Positions 48,748 to 55,926 of a stretch of DNA of 64,000 nucleotides are shown piece by piece. The stretch is from Erysipelotrichaceae bacterium. Lineage in GTDB: Bacteria > Bacillota_I > Bacilli_A > ML615J-28 > CAG-313. Numbering within the stretch: the stretch's first letter is position 1; the number at the start of each line of letters is the position of its first letter. A program made the position numbers and the translations under genes. The stretch lies in NCBI GenBank assembly GCA_015059015.1, contig SVBG01000003.1:186001-250000 (forward strand). Direction: 5' to 3'. The notes beneath the pieces were generated by a model. The model did no database searches. It was given only the letters and a program-made list of their open reading frames with translations, and was not told where the DNA came from.

Positions 48748-49917
48748 TTATTTTATTTTATCAAAGATGCTTAAAACCATTTTTTTATCTATTTTTACAA
48801 ATCCAGGAACAAGAACAGTATCATTTTTTGTTATACGATTAGCCATTGGCAAATGGTCAGATTCTTTAATATTTAATTCACTAAGTGTTACAGGCATACC
48901 AATTGATTTAAAGTATTCTCTTAATACATAAATACCTTCTTTAGCACATTCTAAATCATCGCTAATATTAATATCTAACACACGACGAGCGAATTTTGCA
49001 AATTTATACGGTAGTTTATCATAAACAGATAAAGCCCAACCAGAATATAAAACAGAAAGACCAGCAGCATGAGCAACTTCATCAAAAGTCCCACTAATTT
49101 CATGTTCTAATTTATGAACTGTAAAATAAAAATTACCACCAAGACCAGTTAATCCATTATGAGAATAACTGCTTGCAAGCATAAGTGCAGCTCTTGCGTC
49201 ATAATTAAATGGATCATTATATGCAACTTTACCACATTCAAGCACTGTACGCATAATTCCTATCGCAACTTCATCAGTAAAATATTGACAAGGAATATCA
49301 TTTAAAAAACGTTCTAATGTATGCATTAAAATATCTACTATACCACAAGCCGTTTGATATTTAGATACAGTAAAGGTTAGTTCTGGATTAAGTACAGAAA
49401 ACAGTGGTCTAATTAAATCAGAATTAAATCCACTTTTAACTTTAGTATCATCATTAGTAATAACACATGAATTACTAAGTTCACTTCCTGCAGCACTGAT
49501 TGTTAGAATAGTACCTACTGGAAGTGCTTTTTTAGGTGTAACTAAATGTGCATTCAAGTGCCATGGATCTTCTTCTATATAATATCCAGCTGCAATAGCT
49601 TTAGCAGTATCGATAACACTACCACCACCTACAGCTAAAATTAAATCAACAGGTTCTTCTTTTATAAGCTTTATTCCTTCTTTTACTTTAGAAAGTTTTG
49701 GATTTGGTTCAATACCTGAAAGTTCTATAAAATTAATATTATTATCACTTAAACTTTTAACTACTTTATCATATAAACCAGTTTTTTTAATTGAATTTTG
49801 TCCATACACAAGTAAAACACTTTTATAATTATAATCAACTATTATTTTCCCGATTTCTTTTTCTTTATCTTTTCCAAAAAAAACTTTAGTTGGTGAATAA
49901 AAAGTAAAGTCATTCAT
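48748..49917 (-). CDS. Iron-containing alcohol dehydrogenase (YugJ/BdhA-like)
   Basis: A 389-residue NAD(P)H-dependent butanol-dehydrogenase type enzyme. The cofactor motif is LAVGGGSVIDTAKAIA near residues 95-110. The metal ligands are in GIVDILMHTLERF (Asp, His) and in HKLEHEISGTFDEVAHAAGL (His, His). I start at MNDFTFYSPTKVFFG (49917), which is the family N-terminus and has TTTGAGG upstream; a longer frame runs into the cyclophilin gene. It probably reduces aldehydes to alcohols during fermentation. Confidence 0.92.
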   Translation of the reverse strand: MNDFTFYSPTKVFFGKDKEKEIGKIIVDYNYKSVLLVYGQNSIKKTGLYDKVVKSLSDNNINFIELSGIEPNPKLSKVKEGIKLIKEEPVDLILAVGGGSVIDTAKAIAAGYYIEEDPWHLNAHLVTPKKALPVGTILTISAAGSELSNSCVITNDDTKVKSGFNSDLIRPLFSVLNPELTFTVSKYQTACGIVDILMHTLERFLNDIPCQYFTDEVAIGIMRTVLECGKVAYNDPFNYDARAALMLASSYSHNGLTGLGGNFYFTVHKLEHEISGTFDEVAHAAGLSVLYSGWALSVYDKLPYKFAKFARRVLDINISDDLECAKEGIYVLREYFKSIGMPVTLSELNIKESDHLPMANRITKNDTVLVPGFVKIDKKMVLSIFDKIK

Positions 49918-49918
49918 C

Positions 49919-50551
49919 TTATTCAGCCTCAAACTTTGTGTTAGATAATTTAATTGTTTTGATTTTAACAACTTTTACAGGCATATCAGTAAATATATTG
50001 CTATGCTCGTATGTCTCTACTTTAGAAATATCAATTACAATTTGTTTACTTTTTGCGTCTGATGTTTTACCAAAAGCAGCATAATCTCCATCTAAATTAG
50101 AAACACTTGAATTTGATGCAGAACAAATAAAGAATTGTGAACTTGCAGAATTCTTATTTGTTGCACGAGCCATTGATATAACACCTTCTACATGTTTGAT
50201 AGTATTCTTTTTCCATCCATTACTTGAAAACTCACCTGTAATTGTTTCAGGATCACCTTTTACTTTATAATCGTCACCTTTTTTAACATAACCTCCACCT
50301 TGAATCATAAATCCTTCAATAACACGGTGAAAAACAGTATTGTTATAGTATTTTTCTTCAACTAAATTAATGAAATTATCTACTGTAATAGGTGCTTTAT
50401 CATAATATAATTTTAAATTAATTTTACGATTATCACTTAAAATAATTTGAGCATAAATATTCTCTGTATCAGTACGATCAAACTTGTTTGTACAACTTGA
50501 ACAAATAACTATAGTTAATAAACAAATAACTACTAAAAATAACTTCTTCAT
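49919..50551 (-). CDS. Cyclophilin-type peptidyl-prolyl isomerase, probable lipoprotein
   Basis: A 210-residue protein with a signal peptide ending VICSSCTN, a probable lipobox (the -3 residue is unusual), followed by a bacterial cyclophilin domain. Domain landmarks are VFHRVIEGFMIQGGGY (active-site Arg/Phe), ASSQFFICSASNSS and YAAFGKTSD. It is predicted to act on proteins folding outside the membrane. Next to it is a cytosolic copy (50555-51082), so the two are likely an old tandem duplication. Confidence 0.88.
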   Translation of the reverse strand: MKKLFLVVICLLTIVICSSCTNKFDRTDTENIYAQIILSDNRKINLKLYYDKAPITVDNFINLVEEKYYNNTVFHRVIEGFMIQGGGYVKKGDDYKVKGDPETITGEFSSNGWKKNTIKHVEGVISMARATNKNSASSQFFICSASNSSVSNLDGDYAAFGKTSDAKSKQIVIDISKVETYEHSNIFTDMPVKVVKIKTIKLSNTKFEAE

Positions 50552-50554
50552 ATA

Positions 50555-51082
50555 TTATCCCTCAATAAAATTAATTGTTTTAATACCAATAACATCACAT
50601 GGAAAATCTGTAAATGCAGGATGAGCACGATATGTATCAACGTTAGATACTTCTAAAACAACTTGTTTACTTTCTTCATCCATACAATAGCCAAATGCAG
50701 CATATTCACCATCTAACCATGTACACTTAGCCGAACAAATAAAGAATTGTGAACTAGCAGAGTTTTTATCACTTGTTCTTGCCATTGAAATAACACCTAA
50801 ATCATGACTAAGTGGATTGTTAAATCCATTACTAGCAAATTCGCCAACAATTGAAGGTACTTCATCGGCTTCAACAAGTTGATTCATTTCATTAATTTTA
50901 TATCCACCTGTTTGAATCATAAAATCTTTAATTACACGATGGAATATTACACCATCAAAAAACTTATTTTCAACTAATCCAACAAAATTAGCTACACTTT
51001 TTGGTGCAAACTTACTATCTAAACAAAGTCTAATTACTTTCTCGTTAGTTAAAACTATTTCAATATAATATTTTTCTTGCAT
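50555..51082 (-). CDS. Cyclophilin-type peptidyl-prolyl isomerase, cytosolic
   Basis: A 175-residue cyclophilin without a signal peptide. Landmarks are IFHRVIKDFMIQTGGY, ISMARTSDKNSASSQFFIC and WLDGEYAAFGYCMD (tryptophan at the drug-binding position, present here but absent in the neighbouring copy). It follows luxS by 12 bases and precedes the lipoprotein copy by 3 bases, so it lies in a luxS-ppi-ppi-adh transcript. Confidence 0.92.
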   Translation of the reverse strand: MQEKYYIEIVLTNEKVIRLCLDSKFAPKSVANFVGLVENKFFDGVIFHRVIKDFMIQTGGYKINEMNQLVEADEVPSIVGEFASNGFNNPLSHDLGVISMARTSDKNSASSQFFICSAKCTWLDGEYAAFGYCMDEESKQVVLEVSNVDTYRAHPAFTDFPCDVIGIKTINFIEG

Positions 51083-51094
51083 AAACTTCTCCTA

Positions 51095-51571
51095 TTATTT
51101 ATAAATATATTTTTCTTCTATAAAGTTTTCTAGAACTTCTTTTTTATATTTCTTAGCATAAAATTTTGCCATTGATAAATTTAAATCTAAATAATTCCCA
51201 CATTCAATAGCACTTGCACCAGGTATAACTCCCTCATAATTTATAATAAACTCAAACATTTCTTTAACTAAATCATAAACATCAAGTGAATTATAATTAC
51301 CTGCTAAAATCATATAAAAACCTGTTCTACATCCCATTGGTCCAAAATAAATTACTTGTTCTTTCCATTTATCATGATTTCTAAGAAATGTTGCTCCTAA
51401 ATGTTCAATTGCATGAATACCAGGATTATCCATTACAGGTTCAGTATTTGGTTTTGTAATTCTAATATCAAATGTAGTAACAAAGGAATCATTAACTTTA
51501 TCAATTCTTGAGACATATAGTCCTGGAATTAGTGTTAAATGATTAACTGTAAAACTTGCTATTTTCTTCAT
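51095..51571 (-). CDS. luxS: S-ribosylhomocysteine lyase
   Basis: Converts S-ribosylhomocysteine to homocysteine and the autoinducer-2 precursor. The 158 residues include the metal site HAIEHLGATFLRN (H53, H57), C124 in AIECGNYLDL, and C81 in GPMGCRTGFY, which is the complete LuxS active site. It lies directly after recO (4 bases). Confidence 0.96.
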   Translation of the reverse strand: MKKIASFTVNHLTLIPGLYVSRIDKVNDSFVTTFDIRITKPNTEPVMDNPGIHAIEHLGATFLRNHDKWKEQVIYFGPMGCRTGFYMILAGNYNSLDVYDLVKEMFEFIINYEGVIPGASAIECGNYLDLNLSMAKFYAKKYKKEVLENFIEEKYIYK

Positions 51572-51575
51572 AAAT

Positions 51576-52310
51576 CTACCCTATTTTCTCTATAATATCT
51601 AAAACTTTAGATTTAAAATCTAAATGCCATTCATAATATGATTTAACACATTTATTAATGTTTACATGATTATTTATTTTAATTAATAACTCATTATTAA
51701 AATCATTTAATTTTGTAACATAAATCTCTTTTAATAATTTAGAATCTTCAATATTTAAACTGGTTTCTTTTAAATAGTGACAATCCTCACAAATTAATCC
51801 ACCACTTTTAATATCAAGTGCTGCATTAATAGCTTTCTTACCACAAACAGGACACCTATTAAATGATGGTGCAACACCCAATAAATAAAGAATTTTAATT
51901 TGAAAAATTAAAACAACTGCATTTAAATATTCAGTCACTTTTAATTTATCTAATAAACTAATTGTAAAATTATATAAAATCTTATAATCAGTAAACTCTT
52001 CAATAAAAAAAGTAATCTTTTCTAACATCACTAAAGCATAATTAAACTTTAGTAAATCATCTTTAATTATCGTATAATTATCAACTACAACACCTTCAGT
52101 AAGTGTACTTAACCCACTTGAATCAGTATGATTATATTCTATCAAAGTAAGTACATTTCCAAGTCGTCTAGTACTAGTATTTAACTTTTTAGCACCTTTG
52201 ATAATTATCGATTCTTTACCATTTTCAGTTAATATGGTTGCGAGAACTGCATTTTCTAAATAATCTTGAACTTTAATAATTAGTCCTTTACTTTTGATGA
52301 TTTTCCTCAT
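51576..52310 (-). CDS. recO: DNA repair protein RecO
   Basis: Loads RecA with RecR and anneals ssDNA. The 244 residues have an N-terminal OB fold (KSKGLIIKVQDYLENAVLATI), a helical C-terminal domain, and the zinc-ribbon pair CPVCGKKA and CEDCHYL near residues 156-182. Overlaps yqzL by 23 bases and lies in the recO-yqzL-era cluster typical of Bacillota. Confidence 0.93.
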   Translation of the reverse strand: MRKIIKSKGLIIKVQDYLENAVLATILTENGKESIIIKGAKKLNTSTRRLGNVLTLIEYNHTDSSGLSTLTEGVVVDNYTIIKDDLLKFNYALVMLEKITFFIEEFTDYKILYNFTISLLDKLKVTEYLNAVVLIFQIKILYLLGVAPSFNRCPVCGKKAINAALDIKSGGLICEDCHYLKETSLNIEDSKLLKEIYVTKLNDFNNELLIKINNHVNINKCVKSYYEWHLDFKSKVLDIIEKIG

Positions 52311-52413
52311 TTTCTTTTTGCTTCCTCTTATACTTTGAATACTCTAAATAATCTTCAATACTTCCTGTTGTTTTAAATTTTTCAAAAAGTTGTTCTTTTT
52401 TCTTATTATCCAT
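52288..52413 (-). CDS. yqzL: YqzL-like small protein
   Basis: A 41-residue ORF, MDNKKKEQLFEKFKTTGSIE followed by DYLEYSKYKRKQKENEENHQK, between era and recO. Bacillus has the small gene yqzL in exactly this position, and the TGSIEDYLEYxKYK pattern resembles it. GGAGGG precedes the ATG. It overlaps recO by 23 bases. A hairpin covers the ribosome site (52417-52451). Confidence 0.75.
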   Translation of the reverse strand: MDNKKKEQLFEKFKTTGSIEDYLEYSKYKRKQKENEENHQK

Positions 52414-52416
52414 TAA

Positions 52417-52451
52417 AATAATCCCTCCTTTTTATATTAGGATGGATTATT
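52417..52451 (-). promoter_or_regulatory. Hairpin over the yqzL-recO ribosome site
   Basis: On the minus strand AATAATCC pairs with GGATTATT over 8 bp, and the 3' arm joins the GGAGG ribosome site of yqzL. It lies just after the era stop and could be a weak terminator or translational control. Confidence 0.45.
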
Positions 52452-52484
52452 TTTTTATAATTTATACTGAATTAAAAAAGGTAA

Positions 52485-53396
52485 TTATTTCTTATAATCA
52501 TCAATCTTATATCCAAACTCTTTTAGATATTTCTTATTATTTCGCCAATTTTCTTCAACCTTTACAAATAATTCTAAATATACTTTTTGATTTAAAAACT
52601 TAACAATATCACGTCTTGCATCAGTACCAATACTTTTAATCATTTGACCACCTTTACCGATTACAATCATTTTTTGACTAGATCGTTCAACAATTATTGT
52701 TGCGTTAATCTCAATCATTTTACTTTTTTCTTTAAAACTCTCAATTGTAACAGCAACACTATGTGGTATTTCTTCTTTTGTTTTAAGCAATACCTTTTCT
52801 CTAATAATTTCCGCAACAACAAATCGTTCCGGTAAGTCTAGGACTTGATCTTCAGGATAGTACATTGGTCCTACTTCTAAACGCTCAACAATCATATCTT
52901 TAAGTTTATCAATATTAAAACCTTCAGTTGCAGAAAGAGTTATACCACCCGCAAAGTTATAAGCATCTTTATAAGAATTAATATTATTCATTAAAACTAC
53001 TTGATCTTCAACTAAATCTACTTTATTTAAAACCAATATTACTGGTATTTTAACCTTAGATAGTTGTTCAATTATATACTTATCACCTTCACCTATTTCA
53101 CATGATGCATCAACTAACATTAAAATTAAATCAGTACCATCAAGTGCTGAATAAGCAAATTCATTCATAACATTACCTAGTTCATTTTTTGGTTTATGAA
53201 TCCCAGGAGTATCAATAAAAATAATTTGTTCTGTTTCAGTTGTATAAATACCTTGTATTCTATTTCTTGTTGTTTGAGCACGTGGTGAAACAATTGCAAG
53301 TTTCATTCCTAAGAAATTATTAAGAAGTGTGCTCTTACCAACATTAGGACGACCAATAATTGATACAAATCCTGATTTAAAATTACTTTTGCTCAT
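52485..53396 (-). CDS. era: GTPase Era
   Basis: Ribosome-assembly GTPase that binds 16S rRNA. The 303 residues show G1 GRPNVGKSTLLNNFL (residues 15-29), switch I/II (FIDTPGIHKPKNELG), NKVD, and the C-terminal KH domain with IGKGGQMIKSIGTDARRDI. Overlaps cdd by 14 bases, the usual Bacillota order. Confidence 0.96.
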   Translation of the reverse strand: MSKSNFKSGFVSIIGRPNVGKSTLLNNFLGMKLAIVSPRAQTTRNRIQGIYTTETEQIIFIDTPGIHKPKNELGNVMNEFAYSALDGTDLILMLVDASCEIGEGDKYIIEQLSKVKIPVILVLNKVDLVEDQVVLMNNINSYKDAYNFAGGITLSATEGFNIDKLKDMIVERLEVGPMYYPEDQVLDLPERFVVAEIIREKVLLKTKEEIPHSVAVTIESFKEKSKMIEINATIIVERSSQKMIVIGKGGQMIKSIGTDARRDIVKFLNQKVYLELFVKVEENWRNNKKYLKEFGYKIDDYKK

Positions 53397-53796
53397 TTAA
53401 ATCTCCTTCATCAAATGCATATGGTAATAAATCTTTAACTTTTAATACTTTAACATCTTTATTTAAATTAAATAATGTAACCACTACATCTTCATTTAAT
53501 AATTCTTTCATAACCTCACGACATGCTCCACAAGGTGAAACAGGTTTTTTTGCATCAGCAATAATAACCACTTCAACAACATCTTTTGGATCATATCCAT
53601 TTGCTATTAAACTAAATAATGCCGTACGTTCTGCACAATTACAAAGACCATATGAAGCATTTTCTACATTGCAACCAAGCACATATTCACCACTTTTTAA
53701 AATGCATACAGCACCAACAGCAAATTTAGAGTATACACTATAACTTCTACTTCTCGCAAGAATTGCTAATTCATATTTTTCATCTAAGCTTAACAT
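53383..53796 (-). CDS. cdd: Cytidine deaminase
   Basis: Converts cytidine and deoxycytidine to uridine forms. The 137 residues contain NVENASYGLCNCAERTALFS (zinc Cys and catalytic Glu, near residues 40-59) and SPCGACREVM (two zinc Cys), the tetrameric type. Lies between ybeY (4 bases) and era (14-base overlap). Confidence 0.96.
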   Translation of the reverse strand: MLSLDEKYELAILARSRSYSVYSKFAVGAVCILKSGEYVLGCNVENASYGLCNCAERTALFSLIANGYDPKDVVEVVIIADAKKPVSPCGACREVMKELLNEDVVVTLFNLNKDVKVLKVKDLLPYAFDEGDLNEQK

Positions 53797-53800
53797 TTAA

Positions 53801-54250
53801 TTACCTCTTAATACCCAATATTGATAAAACTTCATCTTGTTTTTTAAACATCACTTGTTCTTCGTCATATTCTATATGATCATATCCAAGCAAATGCAGC
53901 GTTCCATGTGTTAATAAAAATGCAAATTCACGCATTACACTATGATTATAAGCCTTTGCTTGTTCATAAACTTTATCAATTGAAATATAAATATCACCAA
54001 GTTCATAACCTAATTCACGATTTATTGAAGAATCAATAGTCGCAAAAGATATAACATCGGTTGGACGATCAATATTTCTATAATCCAAATTAATCTCATG
54101 AATTTTTTTATTATCAACAAGAATAATACTCATAATATGCTCAGTATTTAATGATTCTATTTTTTTTACTGTTCTTAACACACTGCTAATAACTTTTCTA
54201 ACCGAAAAATCAAACTTTTTTACATCACCATATAAATTATAATGAATCAT
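53801..54250 (-). CDS. ybeY: rRNA maturation endoribonuclease YbeY
   Basis: Metal-dependent RNase used in 16S 3' end maturation and 70S quality control. The 149 residues include RPTDVISFA and the metal motif HGTLHLLGYDHIEYD (three histidines). Its start overlaps phoH by 14 bases. The order phoH-ybeY-cdd-era is conserved with Bacillus; the diacylglycerol kinase gene usually found between ybeY and cdd is missing. Confidence 0.95.
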   Translation of the reverse strand: MIHYNLYGDVKKFDFSVRKVISSVLRTVKKIESLNTEHIMSIILVDNKKIHEINLDYRNIDRPTDVISFATIDSSINRELGYELGDIYISIDKVYEQAKAYNHSVMREFAFLLTHGTLHLLGYDHIEYDEEQVMFKKQDEVLSILGIKR

Positions 54251-55220
54251 TTTCTACCTCTTCATATTTTTCAATTACTTTAGTTACAAGTGGATGTCTC
54301 ATTACATCATATTTACTAAAATGTAAATGTTCAATTCCTTTAATACCTTTTAATATTCTAGTAGCCTCTAAAAGCCCAGATGTAAGGCCTTTTTGCAGGT
54401 CTATTTGTGATAAATCACCAGTAATAATCATTTTGGAATTAAACCCAAGACGAGTAATAAACATCTTCATTTGATTATTAGTTGTATTTTGTGCTTCATC
54501 TAAAATAATTACCGCATGATCAAGTGTGCGCCCTCTCATATACGCAAGTGGTGCTATTTCAACAACACCTTTTTCAACTAATTTATCAACAGTTTCTTTA
54601 CCTAAAAACTCATTTAACGCATCATAAATTGGTACTAAATATGGATCAACTTTTTCTTTTAAATCCCCTGGTAAAAAACCTAATTTTTCACCTGCTTCAA
54701 CAGCTGGACGTGTGATAATAATTTTCTTTATTTCATTTTTCTTTAACTTTGATACTGCATACGCAACAGCTAAATAAGTTTTACCAGTACCAGCACTACC
54801 AGTTACAAATAAAATACTAGATGATTCTAATAATTCTAAATAACGCTTCTGCATTAAAGTTTTTGCATATATTCTTTTACCATCAGCAGTATGTAAAATT
54901 AATATTTTCTTCTTATAAAACTCTAATATTTCATTACTACTTACTTCTAAATTATCACTAGATTTTAAAACATGAATAACATGTACTAAATCACGATCAC
55001 TAAAATCAACTCCACTTAAAGATAATTTACTTACAACTTGTAATAACACTTTAACAATCTCTAAATTATCATTTTCTTCATTTGATATTAATTGATTAGG
55101 AATATGCATTAAATTAATAGATAATTCTGTATTAATTAAATTTAATGTTTGATTTACAGGACCTGTCATTCTCTTTTCAAGTTCTAAATCATCAAACGTC
55201 CAAACAATAATTTTATCCAT
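54237..55220 (-). CDS. phoH: PhoH-like ATPase
   Basis: A predicted RNA-handling P-loop ATPase, 327 residues. Walker A GSAGTGKTYLAVA lies near 141-153 and the Walker B region AVIILDEAQNTTNNQMK near 240-256; LGFLPGDLKEKVDPYL is typical. The ATG at 55220 follows AAGGTGGTA; a longer open frame upstream has no ribosome site. It is the first gene of the phoH-ybeY-cdd-era cluster. In Bacillus yqfC-yqfD precede phoH; here an unknown gene does. Confidence 0.93.
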   Translation of the reverse strand: MDKIIVWTFDDLELEKRMTGPVNQTLNLINTELSINLMHIPNQLISNEENDNLEIVKVLLQVVSKLSLSGVDFSDRDLVHVIHVLKSSDNLEVSSNEILEFYKKKILILHTADGKRIYAKTLMQKRYLELLESSSILFVTGSAGTGKTYLAVAYAVSKLKKNEIKKIIITRPAVEAGEKLGFLPGDLKEKVDPYLVPIYDALNEFLGKETVDKLVEKGVVEIAPLAYMRGRTLDHAVIILDEAQNTTNNQMKMFITRLGFNSKMIITGDLSQIDLQKGLTSGLLEATRILKGIKGIEHLHFSKYDVMRHPLVTKVIEKYEEVENDSL

Positions 55221-55283
55221 TTTTATACCACCTTTTTTGTTATTATAACATAATTTTAACATTTTATAAAGTAATAACACTTA

Positions 55284-55877
55284 TTAAACATTTATCTTAC
55301 TATTAAGATTACCTAAAAATTCACTTTTATCAAAACTAAATTGTAAATTATTATTTTTATTATTATTAAAATTTAAAATAAGTGGAATATGTAAAGGATT
55401 TATTTTATCTAAATTGTTAAAATCAATCGTAATATATTTATCTTTAATTCTTATTAATAACATATACTTAAAAACATCATTTGTTTTTAAGTATACATCA
55501 AAATAAATTAATTCATCTTTTTCAATTAATATATTTACTAACGGAATAATTAACCATTTATCTTTATCTTTAAAGAAACTAATTATAAACTCATTACTAA
55601 AATATACTAATAAAACTTCTTTTTTATATACAATTTTATTTATTATATTATTTCTTAATAACTCTTTAAATAAATTAAATATATTAACAATCATATCTTC
55701 TTCTAACTTTAATAAATCGATAATCATTGTTGTATCTTTAATATAAACAATCTTATTATTATTTACCTTTTCCATTATATAATAAAACTTAAAAGGATAC
55801 TTAACTATATATTTATCAATAAGATCTAAAAAAATATAATCAACTCTTTTTAACTCATAATATGACAAAATCTGCAA
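55284..55877 (-). CDS. Unknown protein (about 197 residues) upstream of phoH
   Basis: I do not recognise it. The protein is rich in Ile, Asn, Lys and Phe, with no clear membrane helix; repeated beta-like stretches (KEVLLVYFSNEFIISFF, KDKYITIDFNNL) suggest a compact beta-rich fold. The TTG at 55877 has GGAGG 9 bases upstream; an ATG 7 codons earlier lies in front of that site. It occupies the place where Bacillus has yqfC-yqfD, but it is not similar to either. Confidence 0.55.
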   Translation of the reverse strand: MQILSYYELKRVDYIFLDLIDKYIVKYPFKFYYIMEKVNNNKIVYIKDTTMIIDLLKLEEDMIVNIFNLFKELLRNNIINKIVYKKEVLLVYFSNEFIISFFKDKDKWLIIPLVNILIEKDELIYFDVYLKTNDVFKYMLLIRIKDKYITIDFNNLDKINPLHIPLILNFNNNKNNNLQFSFDKSEFLGNLNSKINV

Positions 55878-55884
55878 TAAAAAC

Positions 55885-55913
55885 AACCTCCAACACATTA
55901 TATGTTAGAGGTT
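55885..55913 (-). terminator. Terminator of the ABC operon, overlapping the next ribosome site
   Basis: An 11-bp stem AACCTCTAACA pairing with TGTTGGAGGTT (one G-U) then GTTTTTATT. It ends the rnj-ABC-ABC unit, and its 3' arm holds the GGAGG of the downstream unknown gene. Confidence 0.65.
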
Positions 55914-55926
55914 ATTAAATTATAAA

